The translations under genes were made by a program, and so were the position numbers. From Lentinus brumalis (taxonomy: Eukaryota > Basidiomycota > Agaricomycetes > Polyporales > Polyporaceae), in assembly GCA_001792895.1 (NCBI GenBank), contig MARA01000003.1:496001-560000 (forward strand): a stretch of 64,000 nt of DNA. Reading direction: 5' to 3'. A model generated the notes under the pieces. That model made no database searches. It saw only the letters and a program-made list of their open reading frames with translations, and was not told the origin of the DNA. This document shows, one piece after another, positions 45,201 to 56,073 of this stretch (its first letter is position 1; each line of letters opens with the position of its first letter).

Positions 45201-47311
45201 CCCCACGCCGCCGCTGGGCGGGAAGATCAACATCGGCTACGTCTCTAATGACGTGAAGTGGGTCTCCTCTCTCTCTCTCGCTCTCTTCGGGCTTCCTTGG
45301 CGGCATCGTGCTGACCCGCTTATCTGCGGCAGCAACCATCCGCTATCGCACCTGATGCAGAACGTGTTCGGTATGCATGACCGAGAAAGGTTCAACGTCT
45401 CCCTCTACACGACGAGCCCGTGGGACGGCACCGCCTACCGCCCACGGATCGCGGACATGGTGGAGAACTTCGTCGACGTCTCCGCATGGTCGCTGGAAGC
45501 CATCGTCGGCCACATCAAACAGCAGAATATACACATCCGTGCGTCTGAAGCTCGTATGTGCTGACGCCGGATGACGGCGCCGCTGACGCGTGTATGACCA
45601 GTTGTGAACCTAGGTGGCTATACGAAGGGCGCGAGGAATGACATCTTCGCTGTCCGGCCGTGTCCAATACAGATGCAGCTCATGGGCTATGCAGGAACCC
45701 TCGGCGCAGGTAAGGCGTGGTTCCATGCCAGCCCTCTCTGCGCCCGCAGTCTCTCACCATATCCTTCCCCGTCATGGCTGTGTTTGGCCGACAGGTTGGT
45801 GCGACTACTTGGTGTGCGACCCGATTGCGTGCCCGCAGGAGACGTCGGCGGTCGAGCAGTGGCGTCAGGTAAGAGCGCGAAGACAGCACGCGGCGTCAGC
45901 CGCGGGCTCACTTTCCGGAAGTTCGCTAGATCTGGACGCGGACATGGACCCGGAGGATGGCTCGGACGAGTGGATATAGTGAGTGGCTCCCTGGTTCCTT
46001 CTCGTGTGTGGAAGGTACACACGCTGACTACGTGCCTGTACGTATGCCTTCCAGCACCGAGAAATTTCTGTACATGCCGCACACGTTCATGGTGGCCGAC
46101 CACAAGCAGTCCTACCGCGGGGACGATAACCTCAGTCCGGAGGCGCGCGCGGCGATGCCGGTCGAGACCCTCTGGCTCGAAGAGGAACGACGCCGGGCAG
46201 AAGCACGGCAGCAGGTTTTTCCCGATGTTCCTCCGTACGTGTACTCCTCGTGTGGATGGAAGAGTGAAGCCGCTGACCGTCGTTCTTTACAGGGATGTGA
46301 TCATATTCGCGAACTTCAACCAAGTGAGTCCCTGTTAAGCTGGATGAGTACGAACAAGCGCTCACAAATGAAATCGACAGCTCTACAAGGTAAGGCGCAT
46401 AAAGTGCTCATCCGCATACATCTGCGATTGCAATCGCTCACTTTGTTCTCTTCCTTCGCGAAACTGCCCAGATCGATCCGGTGAGTACCAGCTTTTTGGG
46501 TTTTGATGCCTCGTGTGGCTGACTGTGCCGTACTTGTTTGTGCATAGGGCATCTTTCTTGTTTGGCTGCGTATATTGCGCAAGGTGCCGTGGAGCATCCT
46601 TTGGTTGCTGCGGTTCCCCGCCCAGGGCGAGGAGCACTTGATGCGTTCGGCGAAGCTTTGGGCGGGCGAGGAGGTCGCGTCGCGGATCCGGTTCACGGAC
46701 GTGGCCAAGAAGGACTGGCATATCTTCCGCGCTCGGGTCGCCGATCTGTTCCTAGACACTGCGGAGGTGAGTGCAAGTTGGCTGACACATCGGGCATGGA
46801 CTGCTGAGACGACATGCGTCGCTGTTTCCAGTGCAACGCGCATACCATCGCGGCAGACGTGCTGTGGGCAGGTACACCCATCCTCACCTGGCCGAAGCAC
46901 AAACACAAGATGTGCTCGCGCGTCGCGGCCAGCATGGTACACGCGACCAAGTTCGGGGACCAGATGGTCGTACACAGCGCGGAAGAGTACGAGGCTCGAG
47001 CGATCGCGCTGGCCGAGAGCGTGCGCTACGTGCCTCATCACGAGCCGTCCGGCGCGGTGCTTCCGCGGGGGCAAGGCGAGCTGGTCGAGCTCCGGCGGAA
47101 ATTGTACATCAACAGGGACAACCTGCCGCTGTTCGACACGGTGCGCTGGACGAGGAACATGGAGAAGGGCTACCAAGAGGCCTGGCGGCGGTGGGTAGAG
47201 GGGACCCAGTACGAGGCGTCTGACGAGTGGGCGGCTTGCGACGGGGACGAGAAGAGGAGCGGTTGCATATGGGTCCAAGACAATGACCCGGTTCATATCA
47301 CGCACACTTAG
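42270..47311 (+). CDS. OGT: UDP-GlcNAc:protein O-GlcNAc transferase (GT41), TPR plus catalytic domains
   Basis: It attaches O-linked N-acetylglucosamine to Ser/Thr of cytosolic and nuclear proteins, or, if SPINDLY-like, O-fucose. The N-terminus, from [17 protein letters not shown], is about 170 residues of Pro/Ser-rich sequence. TPR units follow: [73 protein letters not shown] and [20 protein letters not shown]. The catalytic domain starts [20 protein letters not shown] (about 45225-45362) with the conserved His. It continues [20 protein letters not shown] and [15 protein letters not shown]. The nucleotide-binding half reads FANFNQ-LYK-IDP-GIFLVW and [20 protein letters not shown], both close to human OGT. 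The segment with the catalytic lysine is built from two 9-nt microexons. The stop is at 47309-47311. The estimated length is 1,300-1,400 residues; it has more than ten introns. Confidence 0.93.
46381..46389 (+). other. 9-nt OGT microexon encoding Leu-Tyr-Lys
   Basis: CTCTACAAG is flanked upstream by a 57-nt intron (46324-46380, GTGAGT...GACAG) and downstream by an 82-nt intron (46390-46471, GTAAGG...CCCAG). It is in phase 0. It corresponds to LYK of the FNQLYKIDP block in human OGT, whose lysine contacts the UDP-sugar. Confidence 0.88.
46472..46480 (+). other. 9-nt OGT microexon encoding Ile-Asp-Pro
   Basis: ATCGATCCG lies between the 82-nt intron and a 67-nt intron (46481-46547, GTGAGT...GCATAG). 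It is in phase 0 and joins GGCATCTTTCTTG of the next exon to restore IDPGIFL. Confidence 0.88.
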
Positions 47312-47635
47312 ATTCATGACCATGGCCAGCACTCGCGTGCATGCATATCGAGCTTTGCACGCTTTGTCACGCTTTCTTATGCTTCATGGTTCCACGCAGA
47401 TCACACATTCCACCCATACTTCCACACATCATTCCACGCATACACTCTCACATAGGGACTCGCGGCGTCCGTCTCTCGATATCATAGTACACGGGCTACT
47501 GGGAGCCTTGTAATCCACACCTCTGTATACACACATACTATGTAGCATATATATATCTCATCCGCGTCACCGCGCAGGAACCGCGTTATCAGTAGGCCCA
47601 AGTTGTGTCTCCGTCTCATCCAAGGGAACTCTGCT
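47312..47635. other. Convergent 3' region, OGT / AGTRAP-like gene
   Basis: A 324-bp gap between convergent stops. It contains a CA-rich stretch with repeated CCACAC/CATTCCAC words at about 47400-47455. No coding exon is recognised. Confidence 0.5.
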
Positions 47636-48396
47636 TCAAACGGTCTGGTAAGCCCCAGGTGCTGCTGGTGCAGGGACGGGTTGTGCTGGCTGAGGAGGGA
47701 CGCTGAGGGGCTTGGGACCTTCGGGAGGATCCTCGACGTTCTGATAACCGTCACGGCCTCCGCCGCCGAACGAGGTGAATCCCCCTGGCATAGACCATAC
47801 TGGCAATAGACGGTGAGGAGGGCACTTGTGCGGCTTGTCTCAATGGTATCGGAAACATACCTGTTGCACCAGACAGGTCATTCCCCGGACCCCAAGGCCA
47901 GAGAAGGATGCGCCCCGCTGCCGTAAAGCCGTCGCAAACGCCAGAACTGTAGGGAGCTGGGCGCGGCTTGTACGCAAGATTTAAGATGCGGTCGGCGTAT
48001 GGGCACGTACCTTCAGGATGAGGATGAGGATGGTGATGGTCTTGATGAACCAGTTTTGCGAGTTGTTCGACAACCAGATGACGTCGAAGAATATCGAGCC
48101 TCCCAACATGAACGTGAACTGTCACGCACGCGTTAGGATTGTGGTGGAGGGCACAGGTTGCACCTCAGTTGCATACCGCTTTCAAGGACTGGAGCGCATC
48201 CGGACTCTCCTGCGCAAGCATGCCAAACAGGAAGATCGGGAGGTTGTACACCGGGGCCACGAACGCGCTCGTCACAAAGGACATGGCCTGCGTAACGTGT
48301 TCGTGAGATGCGAGCGCAGGGCTTGGAGGACTGCGGACATACGCTTCCGACGAGGACCAATTTCGAGGGGTCCAGAGCTTGAATGAAGTCCGCCAT
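47636..48396 (-). CDS. AGTRAP-like small membrane protein
   Basis: The start at 48396 gives MADFIQALDPSKLVLVGSAM, after joining across an intron. The following exons read FVAPVYNLPIFLFGMLAQES, then FTFMLGGSIFFDVIWLSNNS and FIKTITILILILKVPTFLAF. This makes three or four hydrophobic segments. The layout and the LGG...FFDV..LS block resemble animal angiotensin II receptor-associated protein (AGTRAP: LGGLLATIFLDIVHISIF). Even the Pro/Ala-rich cytosolic tail ends alike: here GAYQTV at the stop 47636-47638, in the human protein AYQTI plus a few residues. In animals AGTRAP drives receptor internalisation; fungi lack that receptor, so the function here is unknown, perhaps ER/Golgi traffic. The length is about 170 residues and there are four or so introns. 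The family assignment is from memory of short motifs only. Confidence 0.68.
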
Positions 48397-48656
48397 AGTT
48401 CTGCGGTCAATGTCTGGGTCGCAGAGAAGTGGTGGGCAGAAACAAGTTGGTGGTGGACAGCAGGGAACACGGCTGGTACACTCGCGGCCGCAGCGCGGAC
48501 TCAGTCTGCGGACGGGCCGGACAATCGTGACCGTTACGTCCGGCAAGCGCCCAACGGCGTGGTTCAAACTTCATGTCGCTCGTCAGCCTGAGTGACATAC
48601 TGCAAGTAGTTCGGATTGATTCATGTATGGAAGTATGGCTTACAAGTATACAGAGA
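48397..48656. other. Intergenic region, AGTRAP-like promoter / REV3 3' end
   Basis: A 260-bp gap between two minus-strand genes. I recognise nothing else in it. Confidence 0.4.
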
Positions 48657-51600
48657 CTATGCTACAGTGGATACACTATGGTCCGAAAGGTCGACGTCAT
48701 CGTCGCGGTCGTACCCCCTTTCTGAATACCACTCGTCCTCCATCTCCTCAATCAGATCATTGATGGTCGTCAAAGCCTCCGCCTTGCCCTCTAGCTTCTT
48801 CCGCTCGTACAGCCACGGGCAGTCCAGAGACTCGCATTCCACTGGTTCAGCAGGCGCGATACCGCAGCACGAGCTGCAGACCAGGTGGACGTCCTTCAGC
48901 TGGGCTTCCGTCTGCTGCATCCGGGACAGCAGGTCGCTCATAGTGGACGCGTAGTGGGTGCGGCAGACCTCGCATAGCACTGGTGCGCACTGAGCATATC
49001 GACCCGATGATACCGATGAACGATGTTTGCGTACCTTCGGGAGTGAGAGTGCCACAGATCAGGCAGTGCGAGCTCGTGAAGTGATCGTCAATCTTGAACG
49101 CGTTCGCGACCATAACGCTCTTCTTGTGTTTGCGAGGAGTGGCCGTGACGTCCGGCTGGTCGGCACGTAGGCTCTTGGGCATATCCTCGAACCAGCTCCG
49201 CACGTCCGCACCGACGAGGTTGAAGATTCGCTCCAAGGGCGGGATCAGGACCCGAGAGATGTAGTACGCCGCATCCAGGCGTTTGTGACTGCAGCGAAAG
49301 TCCTGATTGAGATAGCTGAAGAAGAGTACCTGTACAGAGACACACCTGTCTTGAAAGAGCTCATGCGGGGAAACAGCTCGATCGACGAGCCTCGCCCCAG
49401 GCTCCCCTCGAATTATGACGTACGGTATGCGCTCTCCGTACTGCGGTTCGTCATTTGGGTCTTCAAGCATCCGTCGTGCTGCGACAGTGACTCCTGGCGG
49501 GGGCGGTACCTTGTCACTGCATTATCCCTATATTCAGTACACACATCATGATGGAATTGAAGCCGTGTGAACCTATAGGTGCCCATCTTGACTTCCTTCG
49601 CAAAGATGAAGTCTTGAATCGACGCCTTGTTGTCGAGTATCCTGTTCCAGGTACGACAACAGTAGTCCTTCACCTCGCTGAGGTCTTGCGTACGGAACAG
49701 GATCCTAATACGCGTGATAAGCATTGGGTGTGAGGATGGTGATAGCTGCTTACTTGAGGCATGTCTCCGTCATCTTCTGTTGCGCTGGTATGCCATCTCG
49801 TCGAACGGTCTCAATCCCTTTGGCATCAAAAGCTGGCTCCTTGTCATCAGGATTTTCATACTTGAACCCAACATATCGCTTCTTCGCCATCAACACACAC
49901 GGGAGGTAGACCTAGTCACTTGTTTCAGCACTCGCGTGCGATCACGCTGCACATCTGCATCCATTCACCTTCTCGAACTTGAGCTTGATCGGCGCAGGAT
50001 TCAAGGACGTGATCGTATCTGCCATGTCTTGCCCAGTGCGGAAAGCTTGGTCTTTCGTCTTTCCGGGCAGATAGATGAAGAGCGAGTCTGTATCGCCGTA
50101 GACGACCTTCGCTCCCCACTTCTTTGTTCCGTTGATGATGCGAATGGCCTACGGAAAGATGTTAGACGATTGGACATACGGAGTCAGATGTTCACCTGCT
50201 TTCTCGAGCGTCTCCCTGCCGCTTTGCACGATGCTGTCTGCGATCTCCACAGCAGGCATGCGGCCGGAAAATGTCGCGCTGGTATAGCCATATGTGACAT
50301 TGGCAATGTACTTGAGACCAAGCTGTCGGGCATCCAAGATCCTGCGAAGAGCCTAGTTCGTATTCTTGAGCACTCTGCTGCATCTTGATTGACTTCAGAT
50401 GTCAATTATACCTTGTCGTCCTTCGCGCCCTTCATAGCCTGCTTGACCATAACTCTCGTATCGAGCAGTTCAGACAGCATGCGTCCCAATAACCCCTTTC
50501 GCACCGACTCCTTGACATACATGATGCCATTAGGTGCGACTGTGCCAAGATGCATGCGTCAGACTGATAAAGCCCGAGGAAATACTGTATGCGCACCATT
50601 GATATGGTCTTGCAGGGTATCCAAAAGGCCCGCTGGCTGGCGCAGATCGGTGACCCGAACTTGTAGGTGCCCCTGAAGTCAGTGATGCGTCCGAGACAGG
50701 TAGAATAGCAATAATTATAGGCGATCATGATAGAAGGGTATAGTGACTGGAAGTCTAGAACTACAAGGGGGCTGCTGTAGAATGCGGAGAGAGGTTCCAT
50801 GATCAGGGGCATGCATTCAGCGGCGTTTTGCTTGCCAACCTGAAGCCCTACTGTTAGCAAACCACCTGAAACGGTAGATGCCGACTTACATCTTGTTTGC
50901 TTGGGGACAGTAGCAAAAAGCTTTCAGGCTTAGCTATGCGGAACATAAAAGACTCCACTTTGAACTGAGAGCCACGGCTCAACACAGAGAAGAAGTCAAC
51001 ACCGAACACACGAGCAAATTCGCTACATCCATCCCGTAAGTCAGGAAGATTGCCAGATATTGGTCGGATACGTACGCATTCTTGGTCACAACGTCAGCGG
51101 CATCCAGCATTTCGAGGACCATGTCTGTTCGGCGCGCAAAGTAATGGAGTACGCGAGCCGCGTGGGCCGGAACGGGACTGTTGTACCATTCCGTCAGTGT
51201 TCGCGGGCTGTACCAAGGGGTCCTGCACCTTGATCAGCACCGTACGGAATGAAGGGGCAGGAAGGAATGAAGTACCGCCGTCGCAAAAGTTGGAACACCA
51301 CATTCTCGAAGGTGTAGATGTTGAGGGTTTGTTCCGAGCGCATAATGCGCCACAAATTGAGAACGTGCCTCCCAATCACCTTGAATGTCGATGTGGTCTT
51401 CATCCCCCATGCATCGTATCCGCCACCGGCTGTTCGTCCAGGGGCACGCGATATCTGTTCGCCAACGTCCAATCCTGGATTGGATATGTTCATGAGACCT
51501 GCATCAAGGCTTGAACGTGCAACGAAACTCACCATAGGTGCGCCCACGGGCACCAAGGTATCCCCAGGAGGCCGCCTGTACTTCCCACCCGGAGATGATA

Positions 51601-54600
51601 TCTGGGTCGAAGTCTAGGATCACGTCAATGACTCTATTGAGCAGTTCCAGTTCGCCGTCGACAAATTCCGCCTTAACGCTCCGCAGTCGACGCTGACTGA
51701 ACTGATCGCTCTGCACAGCGATGATTCCGGATTCGCAAGTGAATGTTTCGCCAGCTTCCCGGTCTGAACCCTGGAACGAGTAAAAGACCGCAGCGACCTC
51801 GTCATCTCCTGCGTCTGGAACCTTGTTACCCTTGGATGGTGCTGTGTGGCAGCAGGTGTATCAGTGATTGTTGCTGCAAGCACGGCAGCTGTGGCACACT
51901 AACCGAACACTTCGAGCGCGAGAACAGTCATGTTTTGCCGCTCCCGCTGAACTTTGTCGGAGCGCGGGGCCAGAGTACTCTTGATGCCATAAGGATTCAG
52001 CTGCGTTGGGCCCTCAATCTGGGGGTGACATCTGAGCGACGGTCCTATCCGCTATGACCGAAGAGGCTTACCTGCGAAGTATCCTTCACACGAACGGGAC
52101 GCGCATCCTGACGACCCTTCTGTTCTTCCAGCCATTTCCGCACCTGTTTCACACTCGGCGGTGCGCTGGCGTACTCCCACCCATGCACTCCAGTCCGATC
52201 AAGTGCGCACGATGGTGAGCCCCTGACCGGCGGCGCGCTCTCATGGGGCTTCCACTCCTCCAGATCAGTAATGCCGTCGCCGCCCTTCAGGTGGAAGACA
52301 AGTCCGGCGTACTCCCTCGGCCTTTCGGGGGCGTCGCTCTCCTTGGAGTAGTAGGGGTTGCGGTAGACCTTGCTAGGGATACCGTACTGATCTGTACTCC
52401 CGACGAGTTCGGCTGCTGTTGGAGGTTGCGAACGGTAGACATACGCATTCCTGCCATGGTGGAGGATAGGAAGGGCGTGTGGAGTCAGGCGTAAGGGTGA
52501 ATGGGACACAGGAGCGGAGCTTGGATGGGACGAGACCGATGACTGCAGTACATCTCCGGGTGGAGGGCTGAGCTTTCGTCTCTTGGTGGGTCGGTCGTCT
52601 GGGTCAGTCGAGGTGGAAACCACTGGCAGAGCTTCGGCCTCAACCTCTGTTGATAAGGATATCAACGAGTCGGATAGTTCATCGTTGACCTCAACTTCGG
52701 ATGGTCGCAAGGGTTGGAGAATCGAGCGAGACTGGCGTGGTTCTTGGAGGATGGTCGACTCCTTACTCACAATATGTGAGAATGGGCGTTTCGTCGGAGT
52801 CCTCGTCGGAGAGTACGGCTTCGTCGGTGTGGTCCATCCGGCAGTGTAATAGCGAGACTGTGCTCAAATGAATTGAGTGCGATATGAGTTCAGGACTGAA
52901 AGTTGAAGTACCCTAGGTGGTCATGAGTAACTAACGGAGCGGTGATGATGAAAACTCGCACTTCGTGGGGGTTCTGGGGCCATTCGAGACGACTGAAGTA
53001 GACCGGTGCCTCGAAGACGTTCTGAGGAGAAGTCAGTCGACTGTGCAATGAACATTTGTGAAGCCATGTACCTCGATAATCTAGACCAGATATCTTTGAA
53101 CGGGTTCGATGACTTCGTAGGTGATGGTGTGGTCTCGTCAGGTACGATAAATGGATTGCTAATCAAACAGGCTTTAGACGTACCCCGAACAACCAGTGTA
53201 AAGATCATACCTCTCAGCGTCACCACTTTCCGACTGACGGTCGGGAGGCGGCTCATACCTCTCCTCAGCGTCACCACTTTCCGATTGAAGGTCGGGAGGC
53301 GGCCCCTCCTCAACGGCTTCTTCTTCGGCATATCGGTCGTCAATGTCGTGTCGCTCATAGTGTTCGGTCGTGTGCTTCTGCCACTCAGCCTCCTCGTGGT
53401 CCATCAAACGACTCATGTCTTGGCTCGCAAGCATTGTCTCGTCGACGTCGACATCAATATCCTCGTCGTGATCCGCCAATTGAGCAGCGCCTTCTCCCGC
53501 AGATGCGGCCCCCTGGGACGGCTTGTACGGATTGATCTCCTCTTCTGTAGTGTCACCCTTCATGTCGTCAACCTTGACACCAGATTCTGGACTTAAATGG
53601 GTCTGGGGCCGCCATGTCTGATACTCGGCTTCCCAGAGAGCCTCGATACTCTCAAAGGTCGTCATGACCCATTTCTCCCAGGACATTCGCGGCGGGACGG
53701 CCTCTCGACCGCGTTCGCGCTCAATCCGCTTCCGAATCTCTTCCCACCAGCGTGCCTCGGCGACCCAGTCTCCCCCAGGTCCGCGCGAGTTCGCGCTCGG
53801 GTCTTTCGGGATGTCGGGAGACGGGGGTAACCCTTTGGCTAAGCGGCGCTGACGTTCGTCTTCCCAGAGCTCGCGCACGCTAAGGACGAGTGGCTCAGGC
53901 GGTAGTGGCGGGGCGGGGATGGTCAACTTGTGGTGTATGTTGCGCGCCGTGAGCTTGTTTCTATTGAGGATCTGGTGCGCGGCCACGTCGACTTCCAGCG
54001 GCATTCGCGTCTGGCTGAAGTGTGGCGAGTCCTTGAAACCATTCTGGGTCTCTTCATGCCGTGCAGCTGCGCCTTCTGCGGGTTCATTGCGTCCGCGTTG
54101 CCAGACCTCGCCGAGGTCGATCCAGCCACAGCCATACAGGCCGTAATCGCAGAGGAATTGCAAGAGGTAGGATAGGTGGCTCTCGTACACACGGAAGCGA
54201 GTTTTCATGACAGTACCTGACTGCATGATAGTTACAGCACGGTTCACGAACGCAGGGTCGGCGATGTGAATCTTGAGGAAAGGGGCGTAATTCGCGTGGA
54301 AGCCGTAGAAGTGCACGCCTTTCACAAGCACCACTGCACGAACGAACTTGGACTTGGGTGATTCAGGATTGCGCTTCAGAGATATCGCAATCGCGTGGTT
54401 GAGAGAGTGCTTGAGCTTCGCAACGTAGCGATTGACTGGGAGTGGTTGAAGCAAAACACGCGGTTGAAGTATATAACGGCGCACCAATGTCCGGGTTCAT
54501 CTTGCCCAAGTACTCCACAAAGAAGTACGGGTACACTTGGTGTATGTGCAGGCATGTCTTCAAGCCGAGGGATGAGTCTCCGTATATTCGGATGACGGGG

Positions 54601-54698
54601 ACGCGAGGCAAGGTTGAGTTGTCGAGAGGTCCCGGCGGAACGACAGTGTAGTCGATCTGGTTGATTCTGACACGAAGAGAGGGTATCTGAGAAGACAT
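48657..54698 (-). CDS. REV3: REV3, catalytic subunit of DNA polymerase zeta (B family)
   Basis: The polymerase that extends past DNA lesions in mutagenic translesion synthesis. The start ATG is at 54698 (MSSQIPSLRVRINQIDYTVV), then VIRIYGDSSLGLKTCLHIHQ and ESHLSYLLQFLCDYGLYGCG, the Rev3 N-terminal domain. A long acidic linker contains REV3-type NPYYSKESDAPERPREYAGL at about 52310-52370. The exonuclease-like domain has DFDPDIISGWEVQAASWGYL (about 51590). The polymerase motifs are DFQSLYPSIMIAYNY (motif A, about 50720-50765), GLKYIANVTYGY (motif B, about 50290-50320) and VYGDTDSLF (motif C, about 50085-50110). Then come VTVAARRMLEDPND and the C-terminal cysteine motifs CLICGTLTPEG...CEVC and CSSC...CESLDCPW, the second of which is a 4Fe-4S site in this family. 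The stop is at 48657-48659. The length is about 1,600-1,700 residues with many introns. Exon limits at 52.8-53.2 kb are uncertain. Confidence 0.94.
53206..53304 (-). repeat. 51-nt tandem duplication in the REV3 linker
   Basis: Two copies with a 51-nt offset (CTCAGCGTCACCACTTTCCG starts at 53213 and again at 53264) differ at only a few positions. In protein they read PPPDLQSESGDAEERYE and PPPDRQSESGDAERYD. Each copy ends with a GAGAG/GTATGA donor-like sequence. Confidence 0.85.
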
Positions 54699-55013
54699 GT
54701 CGCCATGAGCCGCCAAGAAGATAGATAAATTACACCAAGAACATAGAAGGTGAGTATGTACAGCGGAAGGTGGTTGCAGGACGTCGGTGAACAAAGGCTT
54801 CGCTCCTCGACGCGCCTGCGACGCGTCTCGACCACGTGCTCTTCCATCTGATGCGAACCGCGCTGACTTGTCCGAGTCGTTATTTGGCCTGACCACTTCC
54901 CATGGACTGCCTCAGACAGTCCAACGCCTACAATCGACTGCCCTGATTGAGCTGCTACACATACACGGGACACGGGATATTGGCTTCGGGCATTCTGATT
55001 CAAGCATGGGAGC
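54699..55013. other. Intergenic region, REV3 promoter / epimerase 3' end
   Basis: A 315-bp gap between minus-strand genes. An open frame extends REV3 upstream to 54896, but the family N-terminus begins at the 54698 ATG, so I leave this as leader. Confidence 0.45.
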
Positions 55014-56073
55014 TTAGACCTTGACTGTCAACACCTGCTGACCCACCCAGGTCTCTCCAGCCGGCAGCTCAATGAATCCGCGGACATGGCCCGGTTCCAC
55101 ACAGACGTACTTCTCCCTGTGTTAATGGTGTGGCAAGGTCAGAGCGGGGAAGCCTGGCTCAATAAGGTCGTACCATCCACCCGTCTCCATGTCTCCGATT
55201 TTGGCCCCGGCCTCCTGTTGGGGGTTCCAGACAACGACGTCCTTCAGGTTGGTGGTTCTGATCTCGATTGCTCCGGAGGGCCAGACGATGTCATATCGTC
55301 CAGGCGCGTTCTCGTACACCGAGTCCGTGAACTTGGTGACATCGACGCCCTGACGGCTCTCCAGCTTCGGCTTCGCGCGCGCTTCCTCTGTTGCCTCGGT
55401 CTTGTCGTAGTAGGAAAGGCCAGTAAGTGGGGAGACGCGGACCTCATTCGCGGGGGCACGAATGTAGTTGTGAAACAAGGCCTGGAACTCGATCGGGGGA
55501 CTAGTTGAGAGCCCAGTATTCTTGACATGGAGATTGGTGCTCAACTGGTGTTCGGCCAATGTGACAACGAAGTCCAAATGGAAGGGATAGTCGTATTGCT
55601 GCTGGATAGTTGGGTTAGGTCCCAAGCCTGCGACCCAGACAGACGTCTGGTGAGCGCCGCGGATCGCATCATCGTCCTCTATGAACTCACTAAGTTTGAC
55701 TGATACACCGGCATCGTTGTCCATGACGATGGAATTGAACGTCCACGCATTGCTGCGTGCGAACCCGTGCTGAGGAAGCTTGGCGTGGGTCGGATGCGTG
55801 GGCGCACCAAAGCAGGGGAAGACGACCGGGATACCGCCTCGGACAGGTTTGCTCCCGTCTAGTGCCGCCTTTCCGGACACGAAGAGACGTTCGACGGGTT
55901 CAGTACCAGACGGACTAGGAGCTTTCCACGAGACGACGGTCGCTCCGTAGAAGAGGATCTCTGCGGATGAACCCTGGTTTCGATCTGGATTAGTCTCGAT
56001 CGATACCGACTACACGGTTGTATACCTTGGGATGCTGCAAGATAACGCGGTCGGCTTGCTGGATGACTGGCAT
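55014..56073 (-). CDS. Glucose-6-phosphate 1-epimerase (hexose-6-phosphate mutarotase, YMR099C type)
   Basis: It interconverts the alpha and beta anomers of glucose 6-phosphate in the cytosol and has the aldose-1-epimerase fold. Exon 1 (56026-56073) encodes MPVIQQADRVILQHPK. After an intron comes GSSAEILFYGATVVSWKAPS, the family N-terminal block. The main exon contains ERLFVSGKAALDGSKPVRGG, GIPVVFPCFGAP, LPQHGFARSNAW with the first conserved His, and IEFQALFHNYIRAPANEVRV with the second. It ends at ETGGW with an intron of about 60 nt. The last exon reads EKYVCVEPGHVRGFIELPAG, carrying the conserved Glu, and ends QQVLTVKV at the TAA 55014-55016. The length is about 305 residues, normal for the family. 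Confidence 0.93.
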
